This document shows, in pieces, positions 12,862-22,144 of a stretch of 64,000 nucleotides of DNA. How positions within the stretch are numbered: position 1 is the first letter of the stretch; each line of letters begins with the position of its first letter. A program made the translations under genes and the position numbers. The notes under the pieces are model-generated. The model was given only the letters and a program-made list of their open reading frames with translations, ran no database searches and was not told the DNA's origin. The stretch covers positions 1,736,001 through 1,800,000 of the forward strand of contig NZ_JQNA01000001.1 of NCBI RefSeq assembly GCF_000745015.1, read 5' to 3'. The stretch comes from Burkholderia sp. 9120 (GTDB lineage Bacteria > Pseudomonadota > Gammaproteobacteria > Burkholderiales > Burkholderiaceae).

Positions 12862-14190
12862 TCAGACCGCCGGTGCGTGTTCGCCCGCGGCCCGTTCATC
12901 GCTCGAATCTTCGCCGGCCGGCACGTAGCGCAGCGCCGCATCGCGGTTCAGCACGCGATGCGCGCGCACCCGGTCGATATCGTTTTCCCACACGGCGACC
13001 ACCACGGTCGCCACGCAATTGCCGATCAGGTTGGTCAGCGCGCGGGCGATGCCGACGAACCAGTCGACCGGCAGAATCAGCACGAGGCCGAGCACGGGGA
13101 TCGCCGGAATCGCGGACAGCGTCGCGGCCAGAATCACGATTGCCGAGCCGGGAATGCCGTGCGCGCCCTTCGACGTCACCAGCGACACCAGCACCACCAC
13201 GATCAGGTCATGCAAGGACAGCGGCGTGTTGGTGGCCTGCGCGATAAAGATCACCGCGAGCGTGAGATAGATGGAGAAGCCGTCGAGATTGAACGAGTAG
13301 CCGGTCGGTATCACCAGCCCGACCGTCGAATCCTTCACGCCCATCCATTCGAGCTTGCGCATGATCTGCGGCAGCACGGCGTCGGACGAAGCGGTGCCGA
13401 GCACGATCGACAGTTCTTCGCGCAGATAGCGGATCAGCTTGAAGATGCTGAAGCCGGCCAGCCGCATCACTACGCCCAGCACCACCACCACGAACACGAA
13501 GCAACTCGCGTAGAACACCAGCACCAGCAGGCCGAGTTGCTTCAGCGATTCGACGCCATAGGTGCCCGTTGTAAAAGCGATCGCGCCGAGCACGCCGAGC
13601 GGCGCGAGCTTGATGATGAAACCCATCACGCGGAAAAACACTTGCGACAGTTCGTCGATCAGGCTGCTGACGCGCTGCGCTTTATTGCCGAGCAGCGACA
13701 GCGCCGAGCCGAACAGCACCGAAAACACCAGAATTTGCAGGATGTCGCCGGTCGCGAACGCGTTGATCGCCGTGTCGGGGATGATCTTCAGCAGGAAGCC
13801 CGCCGTATCCTTGAGGCTCTTGGCGTTCTCGGTGTACGTGGCCAGCGAAGCGGGATCGAGCGAATGCAGATTGATGTTCATGCCGACGCCGGGACGTGTG
13901 GCATACGCGAGCACCGCGCCGATCACGAGCGCGATCGTCGTCATGACCTCGAAGTAGACCACCGCCTTCAAACCGACGCGGCCGACTTTACGCAGATCGC
14001 CGGCGTGCGCCATGCCGCTCACCACGACGCAGAACACGATCGGTCCGATCACCATCTTGATCAGCTTGAGAAAGCCGTCGCCGAGCGGACGCAGCGATTG
14101 GGCGAAATGTGGATACACGGCGCCGATCACAATGCCCGCCACCAGCGCTATGACGACCCGGCCAAACAGCGAATTGAAAAACTTCAACAC
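12862..14190 (-). CDS. dctA: C4-dicarboxylate/proton or sodium symporter DctA
   Basis: A 442-residue inner-membrane carrier of the DAACS family with about eight helices and re-entrant loops. Family signatures are LIKMVIGPIVFCVVVSGMA, SSDAVLPQIMRKLE and GLVIPTGYSFNLDG. It imports succinate, fumarate and malate and sometimes other organic acids. Initiation is at GTG with AGGAG seven bases upstream. The divergently transcribed GntR gene and a palindrome about 35 bases before the dctA start indicate control by that regulator rather than the usual DctBD/sigma-54 pair. Placement beside allA/alc suggests a link to glyoxylate or purine breakdown. Confidence 0.94.
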   Translation of the reverse strand: MLKFFNSLFGRVVIALVAGIVIGAVYPHFAQSLRPLGDGFLKLIKMVIGPIVFCVVVSGMAHAGDLRKVGRVGLKAVVYFEVMTTIALVIGAVLAYATRPGVGMNINLHSLDPASLATYTENAKSLKDTAGFLLKIIPDTAINAFATGDILQILVFSVLFGSALSLLGNKAQRVSSLIDELSQVFFRVMGFIIKLAPLGVLGAIAFTTGTYGVESLKQLGLLVLVFYASCFVFVVVVLGVVMRLAGFSIFKLIRYLREELSIVLGTASSDAVLPQIMRKLEWMGVKDSTVGLVIPTGYSFNLDGFSIYLTLAVIFIAQATNTPLSLHDLIVVVLVSLVTSKGAHGIPGSAIVILAATLSAIPAIPVLGLVLILPVDWFVGIARALTNLIGNCVATVVVAVWENDIDRVRAHRVLNRDAALRYVPAGEDSSDERAAGEHAPAV

Positions 14191-14224
14191 GGCTTTCTCC
14201 TGGTTGAGATGCTGATCTGTTCAG

Positions 14225-14239
14225 ACTGGTCCGACCAGT
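14225..14239. promoter_or_regulatory. FadR-type operator near dctA
   Basis: A perfect 15-base palindrome ACTGGTC-C-GACCAGT, 35 bases upstream of the dctA start codon. It contains the TGGTCNGACCA core typical of FadR-subfamily GntR operators. The adjacent divergent gene encodes a protein of that subfamily, so it is probably the repressor's binding site. Confidence 0.75.
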
Positions 14240-14387
14240 GCTGTTATGGCAGATAGTAGGAAGCCGATATACTGACGTCAAGGTTTCAAGGAACAGTGTT
14301 TACCCGTTGTTTTTACCGCCTTTTCGGGCCGTATCGCGAATGCGCAAAGATGTGCCGTATGAGCGTTCGACACGCGTAATACAATGC

Positions 14388-14398
14388 TGGTCTGACCA
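14388..14398. promoter_or_regulatory. FadR-type operator upstream of the GntR gene
   Basis: TGGTC-T-GACCA, a second copy of the core palindrome, ends 19 bases before the GntR start codon and begins two bases after a TACAAT -10-like hexamer (14380-14385). This position predicts autorepression. Confidence 0.72.
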
Positions 14399-14417
14399 CG
14401 CTTTCAAGTGAGTTACG

Positions 14418-15116
14418 ATGAAAAACGCCCCGCACACCGTCACCGACGCCGCCATCGCGACCATTCGCGAACGGATCGAAGCGGGCGTCTATCCGGTAGG
14501 TAGTTTGCTGCCGGCGCAGCGTCAGCTTTCCGAGGAACTGGAGATTAGTCGCGCTTCGTTGCGCGAGGCGTTGTCCACGCTCGAAGCGCTCGGCCTGCTG
14601 ATGATCCGGCCCGGCAAGGGCGTCTACGTGGAAAGCGCGCAGGCCGTGGCCGCGCAATCGTGGCGCTTCTCGGAGCAATCGTCGCTGCCGGATACCTACC
14701 AGATGCGCTATGCGCTGGAAGGCTTTATCGCGCGCATGGCGGCGCTCGCCGTCAGCGAGGCCGACCTCGCCTGGTTCGAAGACAACATCACGGCCATGCA
14801 AACGGCGCTCGCGTGCGACGAACTCGACGAGGCCGCGCGCCTCGACTACGACTTCCATATGCGGATCGTGAATATTGCCGGCAACGCGGCAATCGAATCG
14901 ATTCTGAGCAGCAGCGCGGACATCATGAAGGAAAGCCAGCGCATGCCGTTTTACCGACGCGAGCTGGTGCTGTCCACGTACATCGAACATCGTGTGATTC
15001 TGGATGCGCTGAAGGCGCGCGATTCCATCGCGGCGGGCCAGGCGATCGAGACGCATATCTCGAACGCGGCGCAGCGCGCCGGCGTGTATTTCCCGACGCC
15101 GCAGACGCGAACGTAG
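14418..15116 (+). CDS. FadR-subfamily GntR transcriptional regulator (FCD domain)
   Basis: A 232-residue protein. Residues about 8-75 form the winged helix-turn-helix typical of GntR (IEAGVYPVGSLLPAQRQLSEEL, SRASLREALSTLEALGLL, RPGKGVYV). The rest is an all-helical FCD domain with probable metal/ligand residues in DYDFHMRI, the EHRVIL histidine and the ETHI histidine. It is divergent from dctA, and both promoters carry matching palindromes. The ligand is probably an organic acid, perhaps a dicarboxylate or ureidoglycolate-derived compound; that is inference. A bidirectional terminator follows it. Confidence 0.9.
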   Translation: MKNAPHTVTDAAIATIRERIEAGVYPVGSLLPAQRQLSEELEISRASLREALSTLEALGLLMIRPGKGVYVESAQAVAAQSWRFSEQSSLPDTYQMRYALEGFIARMAALAVSEADLAWFEDNITAMQTALACDELDEAARLDYDFHMRIVNIAGNAAIESILSSSADIMKESQRMPFYRRELVLSTYIEHRVILDALKARDSIAAGQAIETHISNAAQRAGVYFPTPQTRT

Positions 15117-15170
15117 AGGTAGACGCGATAGACCAAGCAGATGCGTCAGCCATGCCAAACGCGCAGGCGT

Positions 15171-15202
15171 AAAAAAGCCGCTCCGAAGAGCGGCTTTTCT
15201 TT
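15171..15202. terminator. Bidirectional terminator between the GntR gene and gap
   Basis: The stem AAGCCGCTC / GAGCGGCTT with a short loop is preceded by A-rich and followed by T-rich sequence. It lies between two convergent genes and can serve both. Confidence 0.88.
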
Positions 15203-15259
15203 GTCTCCGACGCTTCAGCCCCGCCGACTCAAAGCCGGCAGCGCGATGCGTTGTCGACC

Positions 15260-16270
15260 TTACTTCGCGTTGGCCAGCGCCACAGCCGTATCCAGCATGC
15301 GGTTCGAGAAGCCCCACTCGTTGTCGTACCAGCTCGACACCTTCACCAGACGGCCCGACACCTTGGTCAGCGTCGCGTCGAACGTCGACGAAGCCGGGTT
15401 GTGGTTGAAGTCGATCGACACCAGCGGCGCCTCGTTGTAACCGAGAATGCCCTTCAGCGAGCCTTCCGACGCTTCCTTCATGATCGCGTTGACTTCTTCG
15501 ACCGTCGTGTCGCGCGCGGCGATGAACGACAGGTCGACCACCGACACGTTGATCGTCGGCACGCGAATCGCATAGCCGTCGAGCTTGCCGTTCAGTTCCG
15601 GCAACACCAGGCCAACCGCCGACGCAGCGCCGGTCTTGGTCGGGATCTGGCTATGCGTGGCCGAACGTGCGCGGCGCAGGTCTTCGTGGTACACGTCCGT
15701 CAAAACCTGGTCGTTCGTGTAAGCGTGAATCGTGGTCATCAGACCGTTCACGAGGCCGATCTTATCGTTCAGCGGCTTGACGAGCGGCGCGAGGCAGTTC
15801 GTCGTGCACGATGCGTTCGAGATCACCGTGTCCGATGCCTTCAGCACATGGTGGTTCACGCCGTAGACGATCGTTGCGTCGACGTCTTTACCGCCCGGCG
15901 CCGAGATGATCACCTTCTTTGCGCCGCCCTTGATGTGCGCGCTCGCCTTTTCCTTGGTCGTGAAAAAGCCCGTGCATTCCAGCACGACGTCAACGTTCAG
16001 CTCGCCCCACGGCAGTTCGGCCGGGTTGCGGTTCGCCAGCACGCGGATCTTGTCGCCGTTGACAACCAGGTAGTCGCCGTCCACCGACACTTCGCCCGGG
16101 AACTTGCCGTGCGCGGTGTCGTATTGCGTCAGGTGAGCGTTGGTCTTGGCATCGCCGAGATCGTTGATGGCGACGATTTCGATATCGTGCTTCTTGCCGT
16201 TTTCATAGAAGGCGCGCAGCGTGTTGCGGCCGATCCGGCCGTAGCCGTTGATTGCGACGCGAATCGTCAT
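15260..16270 (-). CDS. gap: Glyceraldehyde-3-phosphate dehydrogenase
   Basis: A 336-residue NAD-dependent glycolytic enzyme. The N-terminal Rossmann motif is [11 protein letters not shown], and the active site is [12 protein letters not shown] with the catalytic Cys at residue 155. The C-terminal part has [12 protein letters not shown]. It lies downstream of transketolase on the same strand (112 bases), a common pairing in betaproteobacteria that links glycolysis/gluconeogenesis with the pentose phosphate pathway. Confidence 0.97.
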   Translation of the reverse strand: MTIRVAINGYGRIGRNTLRAFYENGKKHDIEIVAINDLGDAKTNAHLTQYDTAHGKFPGEVSVDGDYLVVNGDKIRVLANRNPAELPWGELNVDVVLECTGFFTTKEKASAHIKGGAKKVIISAPGGKDVDATIVYGVNHHVLKASDTVISNASCTTNCLAPLVKPLNDKIGLVNGLMTTIHAYTNDQVLTDVYHEDLRRARSATHSQIPTKTGAASAVGLVLPELNGKLDGYAIRVPTINVSVVDLSFIAARDTTVEEVNAIMKEASEGSLKGILGYNEAPLVSIDFNHNPASSTFDATLTKVSGRLVKVSSWYDNEWGFSNRMLDTAVALANAK

Positions 16271-16361
16271 GGTCTATCTCCTGATGGCTGGAAAAAATTC
16301 GTCTCTATTCGTCTGCGCTTCCCAGTCTGACCGCAACGCATGCGGCCAGACTTGCCGAAGA

Positions 16362-18383
16362 TCAGCCGAGTGCCGCTTTGGCCGTCGCTACCACGTTCTC
16401 GACGGTGAAGCCGAAATGCTTGAACAACACGCCAGCCGGGGCCGATTCGCCGAACGTGTCGATGCCGACCACGCCGCCTTCCAGACCCACGTACTTGCGC
16501 CAGAAATCCGTGACGCCCGCTTCGATCGCGACACGGCGCACGCCTTGCGGCAATACGCGTTCGCGGTACTCGGCGTCCTGCTTGTCGAACACCGTGGTCG
16601 ACGGCATGGACACGACGCGGGCGCCGATGCCTTCACGCGCCAGCGACTCGACCGCGTTCAGCGCCAGTTCGACTTCCGAACCGGTGGCGATCAGGATGAT
16701 CTTGCGCGCGGGGATTTCGTCGTTCCAGTCGCGCAGCACGTAGCCGCCCTTCTCGATGTTGGCGATCTGCGCGTCCGTGCGTTCCGAGAACAGCAGGTTC
16801 TGACGGCTGAAGATCAGGACCGACGGGCCGTGATGTTCAACCGCGTGGGTCCAGGCCACCGCCGTTTCGACCGTGTCGGCCGGGCGCCACACTTGCAGAT
16901 GCGGAATCAGGCGCAGGCTCGCGACGTGTTCGATCGACTGGTGGGTCGGGCCGTCTTCGCCGAGACCGATCGAGTCGTGCGTGAACACGAAGATCGACGG
17001 CGCTTTCATCAGTGCGGCGACGCGCAGTGCGTTGCGGCTGTAGTCGGAGAATGTCAGGAACGTGCCGCCGAAGGCCTTGAAGCCGCCGTGCACCGCGATG
17101 CCGTTGATCGCCGCGCTCATGCCGAACTCGCGCACACCGTAGTTCACGTAATTGCCGGCAGCGCGGCCTTCCGCGTTCACGCGCACCGGCTTGGCGGCCT
17201 TCCAGTTGGTCAGGTTCGAACCGGTCAGGTCGGCGGAGCCGCCCAGCAGTTCCGGCAGCACGGCCGACAGACCTTCGATAGCCTGTTGCGACGCCTTACG
17301 CGTAGCAATGGTTTCCTTGCGTTCGTTCGCGCCGGCGACGATCGCCTTCGCCTGTTCCGCCCAATCGGCCGGCAACTGCTTGGCCATACGGCGGGTGAAT
17401 TCGGCGGCTTCCTGCGGATACTTGGCCTGGTAGGCCGCGAACGCCTTGTCCCACTCGGATTCGATGCGCGCGCCCGCTTCCTTCGCGTCCCACGCTGCAT
17501 AGACTTCCTGCGGAATCACGAACGGCTCCCACTTCCAGCCGATCTTTTCACGCGTGGCCGCGATTTCCTTGTCGCCGAGCGGCGAGCCGTGCGAATCGTG
17601 GCTGCCGGCCTTGGTCGGCGCGCCTTCGCCAATCACGGTCTTGCAGCAGATCAGCGTCGGCTTGTCGGACAGCTTCGCCTGTTTGATTGCCGCGTCGACC
17701 GCGTCGACGTCATGGCCGACCACGTTCGGGACCACGTTCCAGCCGTACGCTTCGAAGCGCTTCGGCGTGTCGTCGTGGAACCAGTTCACCACTTCGCCGT
17801 CGATCGAGATGCCGTTGTCGTCGTAGAACGCGATCAGCTTGTTCAGCTTCAGCACGCCCGCGAGCGAGCAGGCTTCGTGCGAGATGCCTTCCATCAGGCA
17901 GCCGTCGCCGACGAACACGTACGTGTGGTGGTCGACGATCGTCGCGTCCGGCTTGTTGAATTCGGTGGCCAGCAGCGACTCGGCGAGCGCCATGCCGACC
18001 GCGTTCGCCAGACCCTGGCCGAGCGGACCGGTGGTCGTTTCGACGCCCGGCGTGATGCCGTATTCCGGGTGGCCCGGCGTCTTCGAATGCATCTGGCGGA
18101 AGTTCTTCAGCTCGTCGATCGGCAGATCGTAGCCGGTCAGATGCAACAGCGAGTACAGCAGCATCGAGCCGTGGCCGTTCGACAGCACGAAGCGGTCGCG
18201 GTCCGACCACTGCGGGTTCGTTGGGTTGTGACGCAGATGACGCGACCACAAGGCCACGCCGATTTCGGCCATGCCCATCGGCATGCCGGGGTGACCGGAA
18301 TTCGCTTTTTGAACGGCGTCCATGGACAACGCGCGGATTGCGTTGGCCATCAGGGAGGTGGGTGCGGGAGACGGGGTCGTCAT
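16362..18383 (-). CDS. tkt: Transketolase
   Basis: A 673-residue thiamine-diphosphate enzyme transferring two-carbon units between sugar phosphates. It has the TPP-binding motif [13 protein letters not shown], the N-terminal [20 protein letters not shown] signature and the C-terminal pyrimidine-binding domain ([27 protein letters not shown]). I chose the ATG at 18383, which begins [17 protein letters not shown]; the in-frame extension to 18653 is arginine-rich and not conserved. It lies upstream of gap. Confidence 0.96.
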   Translation of the reverse strand: MTTPSPAPTSLMANAIRALSMDAVQKANSGHPGMPMGMAEIGVALWSRHLRHNPTNPQWSDRDRFVLSNGHGSMLLYSLLHLTGYDLPIDELKNFRQMHSKTPGHPEYGITPGVETTTGPLGQGLANAVGMALAESLLATEFNKPDATIVDHHTYVFVGDGCLMEGISHEACSLAGVLKLNKLIAFYDDNGISIDGEVVNWFHDDTPKRFEAYGWNVVPNVVGHDVDAVDAAIKQAKLSDKPTLICCKTVIGEGAPTKAGSHDSHGSPLGDKEIAATREKIGWKWEPFVIPQEVYAAWDAKEAGARIESEWDKAFAAYQAKYPQEAAEFTRRMAKQLPADWAEQAKAIVAGANERKETIATRKASQQAIEGLSAVLPELLGGSADLTGSNLTNWKAAKPVRVNAEGRAAGNYVNYGVREFGMSAAINGIAVHGGFKAFGGTFLTFSDYSRNALRVAALMKAPSIFVFTHDSIGLGEDGPTHQSIEHVASLRLIPHLQVWRPADTVETAVAWTHAVEHHGPSVLIFSRQNLLFSERTDAQIANIEKGGYVLRDWNDEIPARKIILIATGSEVELALNAVESLAREGIGARVVSMPSTTVFDKQDAEYRERVLPQGVRRVAIEAGVTDFWRKYVGLEGGVVGIDTFGESAPAGVLFKHFGFTVENVVATAKAALG

Positions 18384-18600
18384 GTCGAGTCCGGAGACAG
18401 AGTCAGAAAGCGGTGTGCGCTTGAGTCCCGGATGCTCGGCGGCCAGTTCGCTTCGGCGCACGGTGCGGCGCCAGGAGACGCGAAACGGGCAGAGCAAACG
18501 GACAAGGCTGAAAGCGTGACATTCTAGCAGAACGTTGCGCGGCTCCCGAGCGGAAACCCGCATGGCCCGAGGCCGCACGTGGGCGCTGGGGGGTGCTGCG

Positions 18601-18640
18601 GTTCGGCCCGGTTCGCCTCGGTTCGGCCCGGTTCGCGGTT
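18601..18640 (+). repeat. 10-bp tandem repeat between tkt and speE
   Basis: Four head-to-tail decamers of the form GTTCGSCYCG (GTTCGGCCCG, GTTCGCCTCG, GTTCGGCCCG, then a degenerate copy), located between the divergent tkt and speE genes, immediately before a TTTACAATTGG stretch. It could be a variable spacer in the shared promoter region. Confidence 0.75.
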
Positions 18641-18690
18641 TACAATTGGACAACCTGAACCTACCGCGCTCCCGACGGAGCCCGTCCGCC

Positions 18691-19578
18691 GTGAGCGCTC
18701 CGCTGCTGTTCCACCCAAGTCCCGACGCCGTCTACGGATTTCCGCACGCACGACGGATCGCCTGTGTCGACTCGCCGTATCAGCGTATCGAGGTGTGGGA
18801 CACGCCTCAGCTCGGCCGGCTCTTTACGCTCGACGGCCGTCCGATGACCTCCGTCGGCGACGAGTTCATCTATCACGAATGCATGGTGCACCCGGCCGCG
18901 CTCACGCATCCGGCGCCGAAGTCCGCGCTGGTGCTGGGCGGCGGTGACGGCGGCGCCGCGCGGCAATTACTGAAGCATCCCGGCATCGAACGAATCGTGG
19001 TGGCGGAGCTGGACGCCGAGGTGGTGCGCCTGACGCGCGAGCATTTGCCCGACGTACACGGCGGCGCTTTCGACGACCCGCGCGTCGAACTGGTAATCGG
19101 CGACGCCGCCGATTACGTCGCGGCGGCGGCAGCATCGGCGGCGACACGGTTCGATCTGGTGATATTCGACCTGACGCCGCCGGACTCACCCGCAGCGGGC
19201 TTGTACACGCAAGCCTTCTACACCCAACTCAAACGGACGATGACCCCAACCGCCTCACTCTCCGTGCATCTCGGCTCGCCGTACTTTCATGCGCAGCGCG
19301 TAGCCGGCCTGCTCGACGGCTTGCGCGCGGCATTCGCGATTGTCCGCACGATGAGCGCCTTTATCCCGCTGTACGGCTCGCTGTGGATGATGGCCACCGC
19401 CAGCGACACGCTCGACCCCACGGCCCTCGACGCCGACACGCTCGCCGCAGGTTTCGCCACGCGCCGGCTCGAACCCGCTTCGCTGAGGCATTACGACCCG
19501 GCCCTGCACGCGGGACTGTTCTCGGCATCGCGCGCCGTGCGCGATAAACTAAGTCAATTCTTAACGTCAACACACTGA
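18691..19578 (+). CDS. speE: Spermidine synthase-family aminopropyltransferase
   Basis: A 295-residue protein if initiated at the GTG at 18691, which begins [18 protein letters not shown]; a GGAG lies about ten bases upstream, and residues before this are not conserved. It has the SpeE elements [41 protein letters not shown] (the SAM/decarboxylated-SAM loop) and the catalytic-Asp loop [10 protein letters not shown]. It transfers aminopropyl from decarboxylated SAM to putrescine. It is divergent from tkt. A paralogue with another amine substrate is possible. Confidence 0.87.
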   Translation: MSAPLLFHPSPDAVYGFPHARRIACVDSPYQRIEVWDTPQLGRLFTLDGRPMTSVGDEFIYHECMVHPAALTHPAPKSALVLGGGDGGAARQLLKHPGIERIVVAELDAEVVRLTREHLPDVHGGAFDDPRVELVIGDAADYVAAAAASAATRFDLVIFDLTPPDSPAAGLYTQAFYTQLKRTMTPTASLSVHLGSPYFHAQRVAGLLDGLRAAFAIVRTMSAFIPLYGSLWMMATASDTLDPTALDADTLAAGFATRRLEPASLRHYDPALHAGLFSASRAVRDKLSQFLTSTH

Positions 19579-19694
19579 AGCGTGGGCACAATGCACGGTT
19601 CGCCCGGGCCGCACAATCGACACACCGATTGCGCAGTCGTCCCGCTGACCGCGCAGCCTGCGTCCCGCCAACCCCTCTCGATCCGGAGAACCCC

Positions 19695-20108
19695 ATGACC
19701 GCCTCCCGCCCAGCCGGTGTGCCCTGGTTGACCCCCTATCTGACAGTACGCGACGCAGGCGCCACGAGCGCGTTCTTCTCGGCAGCGTTTGGCTTCGAAG
19801 TGCGCGACAGCGTGCAGGACGACGGCGTCGTCATGCATGTCGAGATGACCTATCAAGGCCAGTTGATCGTGATGTTCGCGCCGGAAGGCGCCTTCGGGTC
19901 CGCGGCGAAAACCCCCAAAAGCGCGGGCGCAATCGCGCCGCAATCGTTCTATGTCTATGTCGACGACGTCGACGCGGTTTACACGCGGGCGCTGGCCGCC
20001 GGCGCCAAATCGTTGAGCGAGCCACAGGATCAGTTCTGGGGCGACCGCTTCGCCCAGGTCGAAGACCTGGACGGCTACCGTTGGGCGCTCGCTCGCCACC
20101 TTTCCTGA
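19695..20108 (+). CDS. VOC (glyoxalase/bleomycin-resistance fold) family protein
   Basis: A 137-residue protein resembling PhnB-like VOC proteins: WLTPYLTVRDAGATSAFFSAAFGFE at the N-terminus, MHVEMTYQGQLIVMFAPEG in the middle and YVYVDDVDAVYTRALAAGAK..(S)EPQDQFWGDR(F)..(V)EDLDGYRWALA at the C-terminus. It has paired beta-alpha-beta-beta-beta modules, but no metal ligands can be assigned with certainty. The ATG at 19695 has GGAG about seven bases upstream. It ends a few bases before rsmE and is probably co-transcribed with it. The substrate is unknown. Confidence 0.85.
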   Translation: MTASRPAGVPWLTPYLTVRDAGATSAFFSAAFGFEVRDSVQDDGVVMHVEMTYQGQLIVMFAPEGAFGSAAKTPKSAGAIAPQSFYVYVDDVDAVYTRALAAGAKSLSEPQDQFWGDRFAQVEDLDGYRWALARHLS

Positions 20109-20112
20109 ACCA

Positions 20113-20868
20113 ATGAGTATTTCTCTGATGCCTCGCTTCTTCGTCGATACGGCGCTCAACTCCGACGACATCCTGCCGCTTCCGGACGACGTTGTACGTC
20201 ACATCCTCGTTCTGCGCCTGCAACCCGGCGACTCGATCGTGCTGTTCAACGGCGAAGGCGGCGAGTACAGCGCCGAACTCGTCGAGGTCGAACGCCGCTC
20301 GGTGAAGGTCGTGGTGCGCGAATTCCGCGCCATCGAAATCGAAGCGCCATATCACCTCACGCTCGCGCAAGGCATCGCCGGCGGCGACAAGATGGACTGG
20401 CTGATCGAAAAAGCGGTCGAACTCGGTGCGTCGTGTTTCATGCCGTTGACCACCACGCGCAGCGTCGTGCGCCTGTCCGGCGAGCGCGCGCAGCGGCGGC
20501 ATGCGCATTGGCAAGGGATCGTGCGCGCGTCGTGTGAACAGTGCGGCCGCAATCGTCTGCCGGAAGTCATGCCGGTGCGCGAAATCGCGACCTGGCTCGG
20601 CGCGCTGCCGCCCACGCCGGAAGACGGCGAACTGCGGATTCTGCTGTCGCCGCGCGCGAGCATCAGCTTTACGGCCTTGCCCGCCACGCCGCCGCTCGGC
20701 CGCGTGACCGTGCTGGTCGGCCCGGAAGGCGGTTTTTCCGCCGCCGAAGAAGCCGCTGCGACCGATCACAGCTTTACCGCGGTTGGGCTCGGCCCACGCG
20801 TGTTGCGCACCGAGACGGCGGGGATCGCCGTACTTTCCGCGCTGGCTGCGCGCTGGGGTGGGTGGTAA
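20113..20868 (+). CDS. rsmE: 16S rRNA (uracil-1498-N3)-methyltransferase
   Basis: A 251-residue SPOUT-class methyltransferase modifying U1498 of 16S rRNA in 30S subunits. It has an N-terminal PUA-like domain (MPRFFVDTALN, VLRLQPGDSIVLFNGEGGEY) and the C-terminal trefoil-knot SAM site with VTVLVGPEGGFSAAEEAA and GLGPRVLRTETA. The start could instead be the ATG five codons later (20128, MPRFFVD), which is the more usual N-terminus; neither has a strong Shine-Dalgarno. It is followed by a bidirectional terminator. Confidence 0.95.
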   Translation: MSISLMPRFFVDTALNSDDILPLPDDVVRHILVLRLQPGDSIVLFNGEGGEYSAELVEVERRSVKVVVREFRAIEIEAPYHLTLAQGIAGGDKMDWLIEKAVELGASCFMPLTTTRSVVRLSGERAQRRHAHWQGIVRASCEQCGRNRLPEVMPVREIATWLGALPPTPEDGELRILLSPRASISFTALPATPPLGRVTVLVGPEGGFSAAEEAAATDHSFTAVGLGPRVLRTETAGIAVLSALAARWGGW

Positions 20869-20907
20869 GTCGACATCGGCGGCTCACTCAACGCCGCGCA
20901 CTAAAAG

Positions 20908-20937
20908 CAAAAGGCCCGCCAATCGGCGGGCCTTTTT
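20908..20937. terminator. Bidirectional terminator after rsmE
   Basis: A perfect stem AAAAGGCCCGCC / GGCGGGCCTTTT with loop AATC lies between the convergent rsmE and barstar genes. A-rich and T-rich flanks suit both strands. Confidence 0.92.
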
Positions 20938-20980
20938 CATTTCTTAGCCTCACGCAGCGACTGCGCTGCACGGCCAAACG

Positions 20981-21541
20981 TTACGCAAACGAGTAGAACA
21001 CCCGGAACGCGACTTTACGCTCGGCCCAGAACTCGGCCGCTTCGCGGAACACGTCCAGCAGCGTTTCGCGCCCTTCCTTGTCGAACTTCTGAGCGACCGG
21101 CAATTGTTCGAGCACGATCACGAAGCCGGGTTGCGTTCCGGCCTTATGAACCAGGTCGGTCAGGCAATCGTAGAGCGCGTCGTAATTTTTGCCGAAGTGC
21201 TTCGGAAACAGGAACGATGTCGCGATAGTCTCGAGCACTTCCTGCTTGGACTGCGCGTTCGCGCAATACGCATAGAGGAAATGCTGGCCGAGTTGCTCGG
21301 CCTCGTCAGCTAGATCCTGCACGCGGAACGCGCGGATCGACTGTACGATGTTCGGTCGTACGGTCTTGAAAAGACTCATGGGCTCCTCGTTCGATGAAAC
21401 CACAGTGCCTGTTTCGCTCTGGTTCTCGCGGCCCTGATCGCCGGCTCGCATCTGCATGACGCGTTGGAACAAATTGCCGTCGCCGGCCGCGAAAAGATCC
21501 GTCGCGACTCCGGAGTCGTGCGCGTAGACGTTGTCGCTCAT
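20981..21541 (-). CDS. Barstar-family ribonuclease inhibitor
   Basis: A 186-residue reading if started at the ATG at 21541, about 16 bases after the stop of the upstream RNase gene. The barstar domain occupies the C-terminal two-thirds, with FPKHFGKNYDALYDCLTDLV corresponding to the barnase-binding helix of barstar. An internal ATG at 21379 (MSLFKTVRPN) has GAGGAG just upstream and would give a 132-residue protein without the 54-residue N-terminal part, so two products are possible. The N-terminal part has no recognised domain, but its codon use is coding-like. It most likely neutralises the neighbouring RNase in the cytoplasm. Confidence 0.85.
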   Translation of the reverse strand: MSDNVYAHDSGVATDLFAAGDGNLFQRVMQMRAGDQGRENQSETGTVVSSNEEPMSLFKTVRPNIVQSIRAFRVQDLADEAEQLGQHFLYAYCANAQSKQEVLETIATSFLFPKHFGKNYDALYDCLTDLVHKAGTQPGFVIVLEQLPVAQKFDKEGRETLLDVFREAAEFWAERKVAFRVFYSFA

Positions 21542-21557
21542 GCCGTTCATCCCGATG

Positions 21558-21974
21558 TCATTCAACAATACGATTAAAACTGGTGTAGTGGTCGTCCGAG
21601 TAGTAACAATTGTCGGTTCGCTGTAGCGGACCACCGCAGACGATGCGACGCGCCCCGCGATTACGCGCGCGAGGCGTGGGAACGGTGTATTCGTGGTAAT
21701 AGCCGCGCCGATGGGCCGGCAGCAACCGTTCGCGATTGCCGAATACGATGCCGTCCTTCTCATACGGGTAAGGCCCGCCGGCAGCAATCAAGTTCAATGT
21801 ATTGACCGCTTCGCGCGGCAACTGCGCCAGCGCGACGACGCCCTGCACCTGTGCGTTTGCATCGGCGGGAGCCGTGTAGTCGCGCGCCAACGCGCCAGGC
21901 ACGGAACCGGATAACACGCACAGCGTTAAAGCACCGATCAGCACGCCTTTCATGCGCAGCCACTTGCGTGCCAT
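21558..21974 (-). CDS. Secreted guanyl-specific ribonuclease (RNase Sa/barnase family)
   Basis: A 138-residue protein with a signal peptide (basic MARKWLRMK, hydrophobic core, ALA at residues 28-30). The mature domain closely follows Streptomyces RNase Sa: LPREAVNTLNLIAAGGPYPY, GYYHEYTVPTP with the catalytic Glu (residue 95), RGARRIVCGG with Arg (about 110) and DDHYTSF with His (129). These are the Glu-Arg-His set expected for cleavage after guanine. It precedes the barstar gene in the same transcript, forming a toxin/immunity-like pair. An alternative start is Met8. Confidence 0.88.
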   Translation of the reverse strand: MARKWLRMKGVLIGALTLCVLSGSVPGALARDYTAPADANAQVQGVVALAQLPREAVNTLNLIAAGGPYPYEKDGIVFGNRERLLPAHRRGYYHEYTVPTPRARNRGARRIVCGGPLQRTDNCYYSDDHYTSFNRIVE

Positions 21975-22144
21975 GTACCAGGGTTCCCGCTGTTAAATCA
22001 CGAGTTTGACGACCATGAAAGTCGTAAGGGTATCGCTAATAGCCTTTGGAATCAACGTTCACCAGGCTGACGTTCGCTATCAGTCAAGCGAAAACGCCCA
22101 CCAGAGTGGCTTTGACGACTTTTGACAGAATTGTTAGCTTAGTC

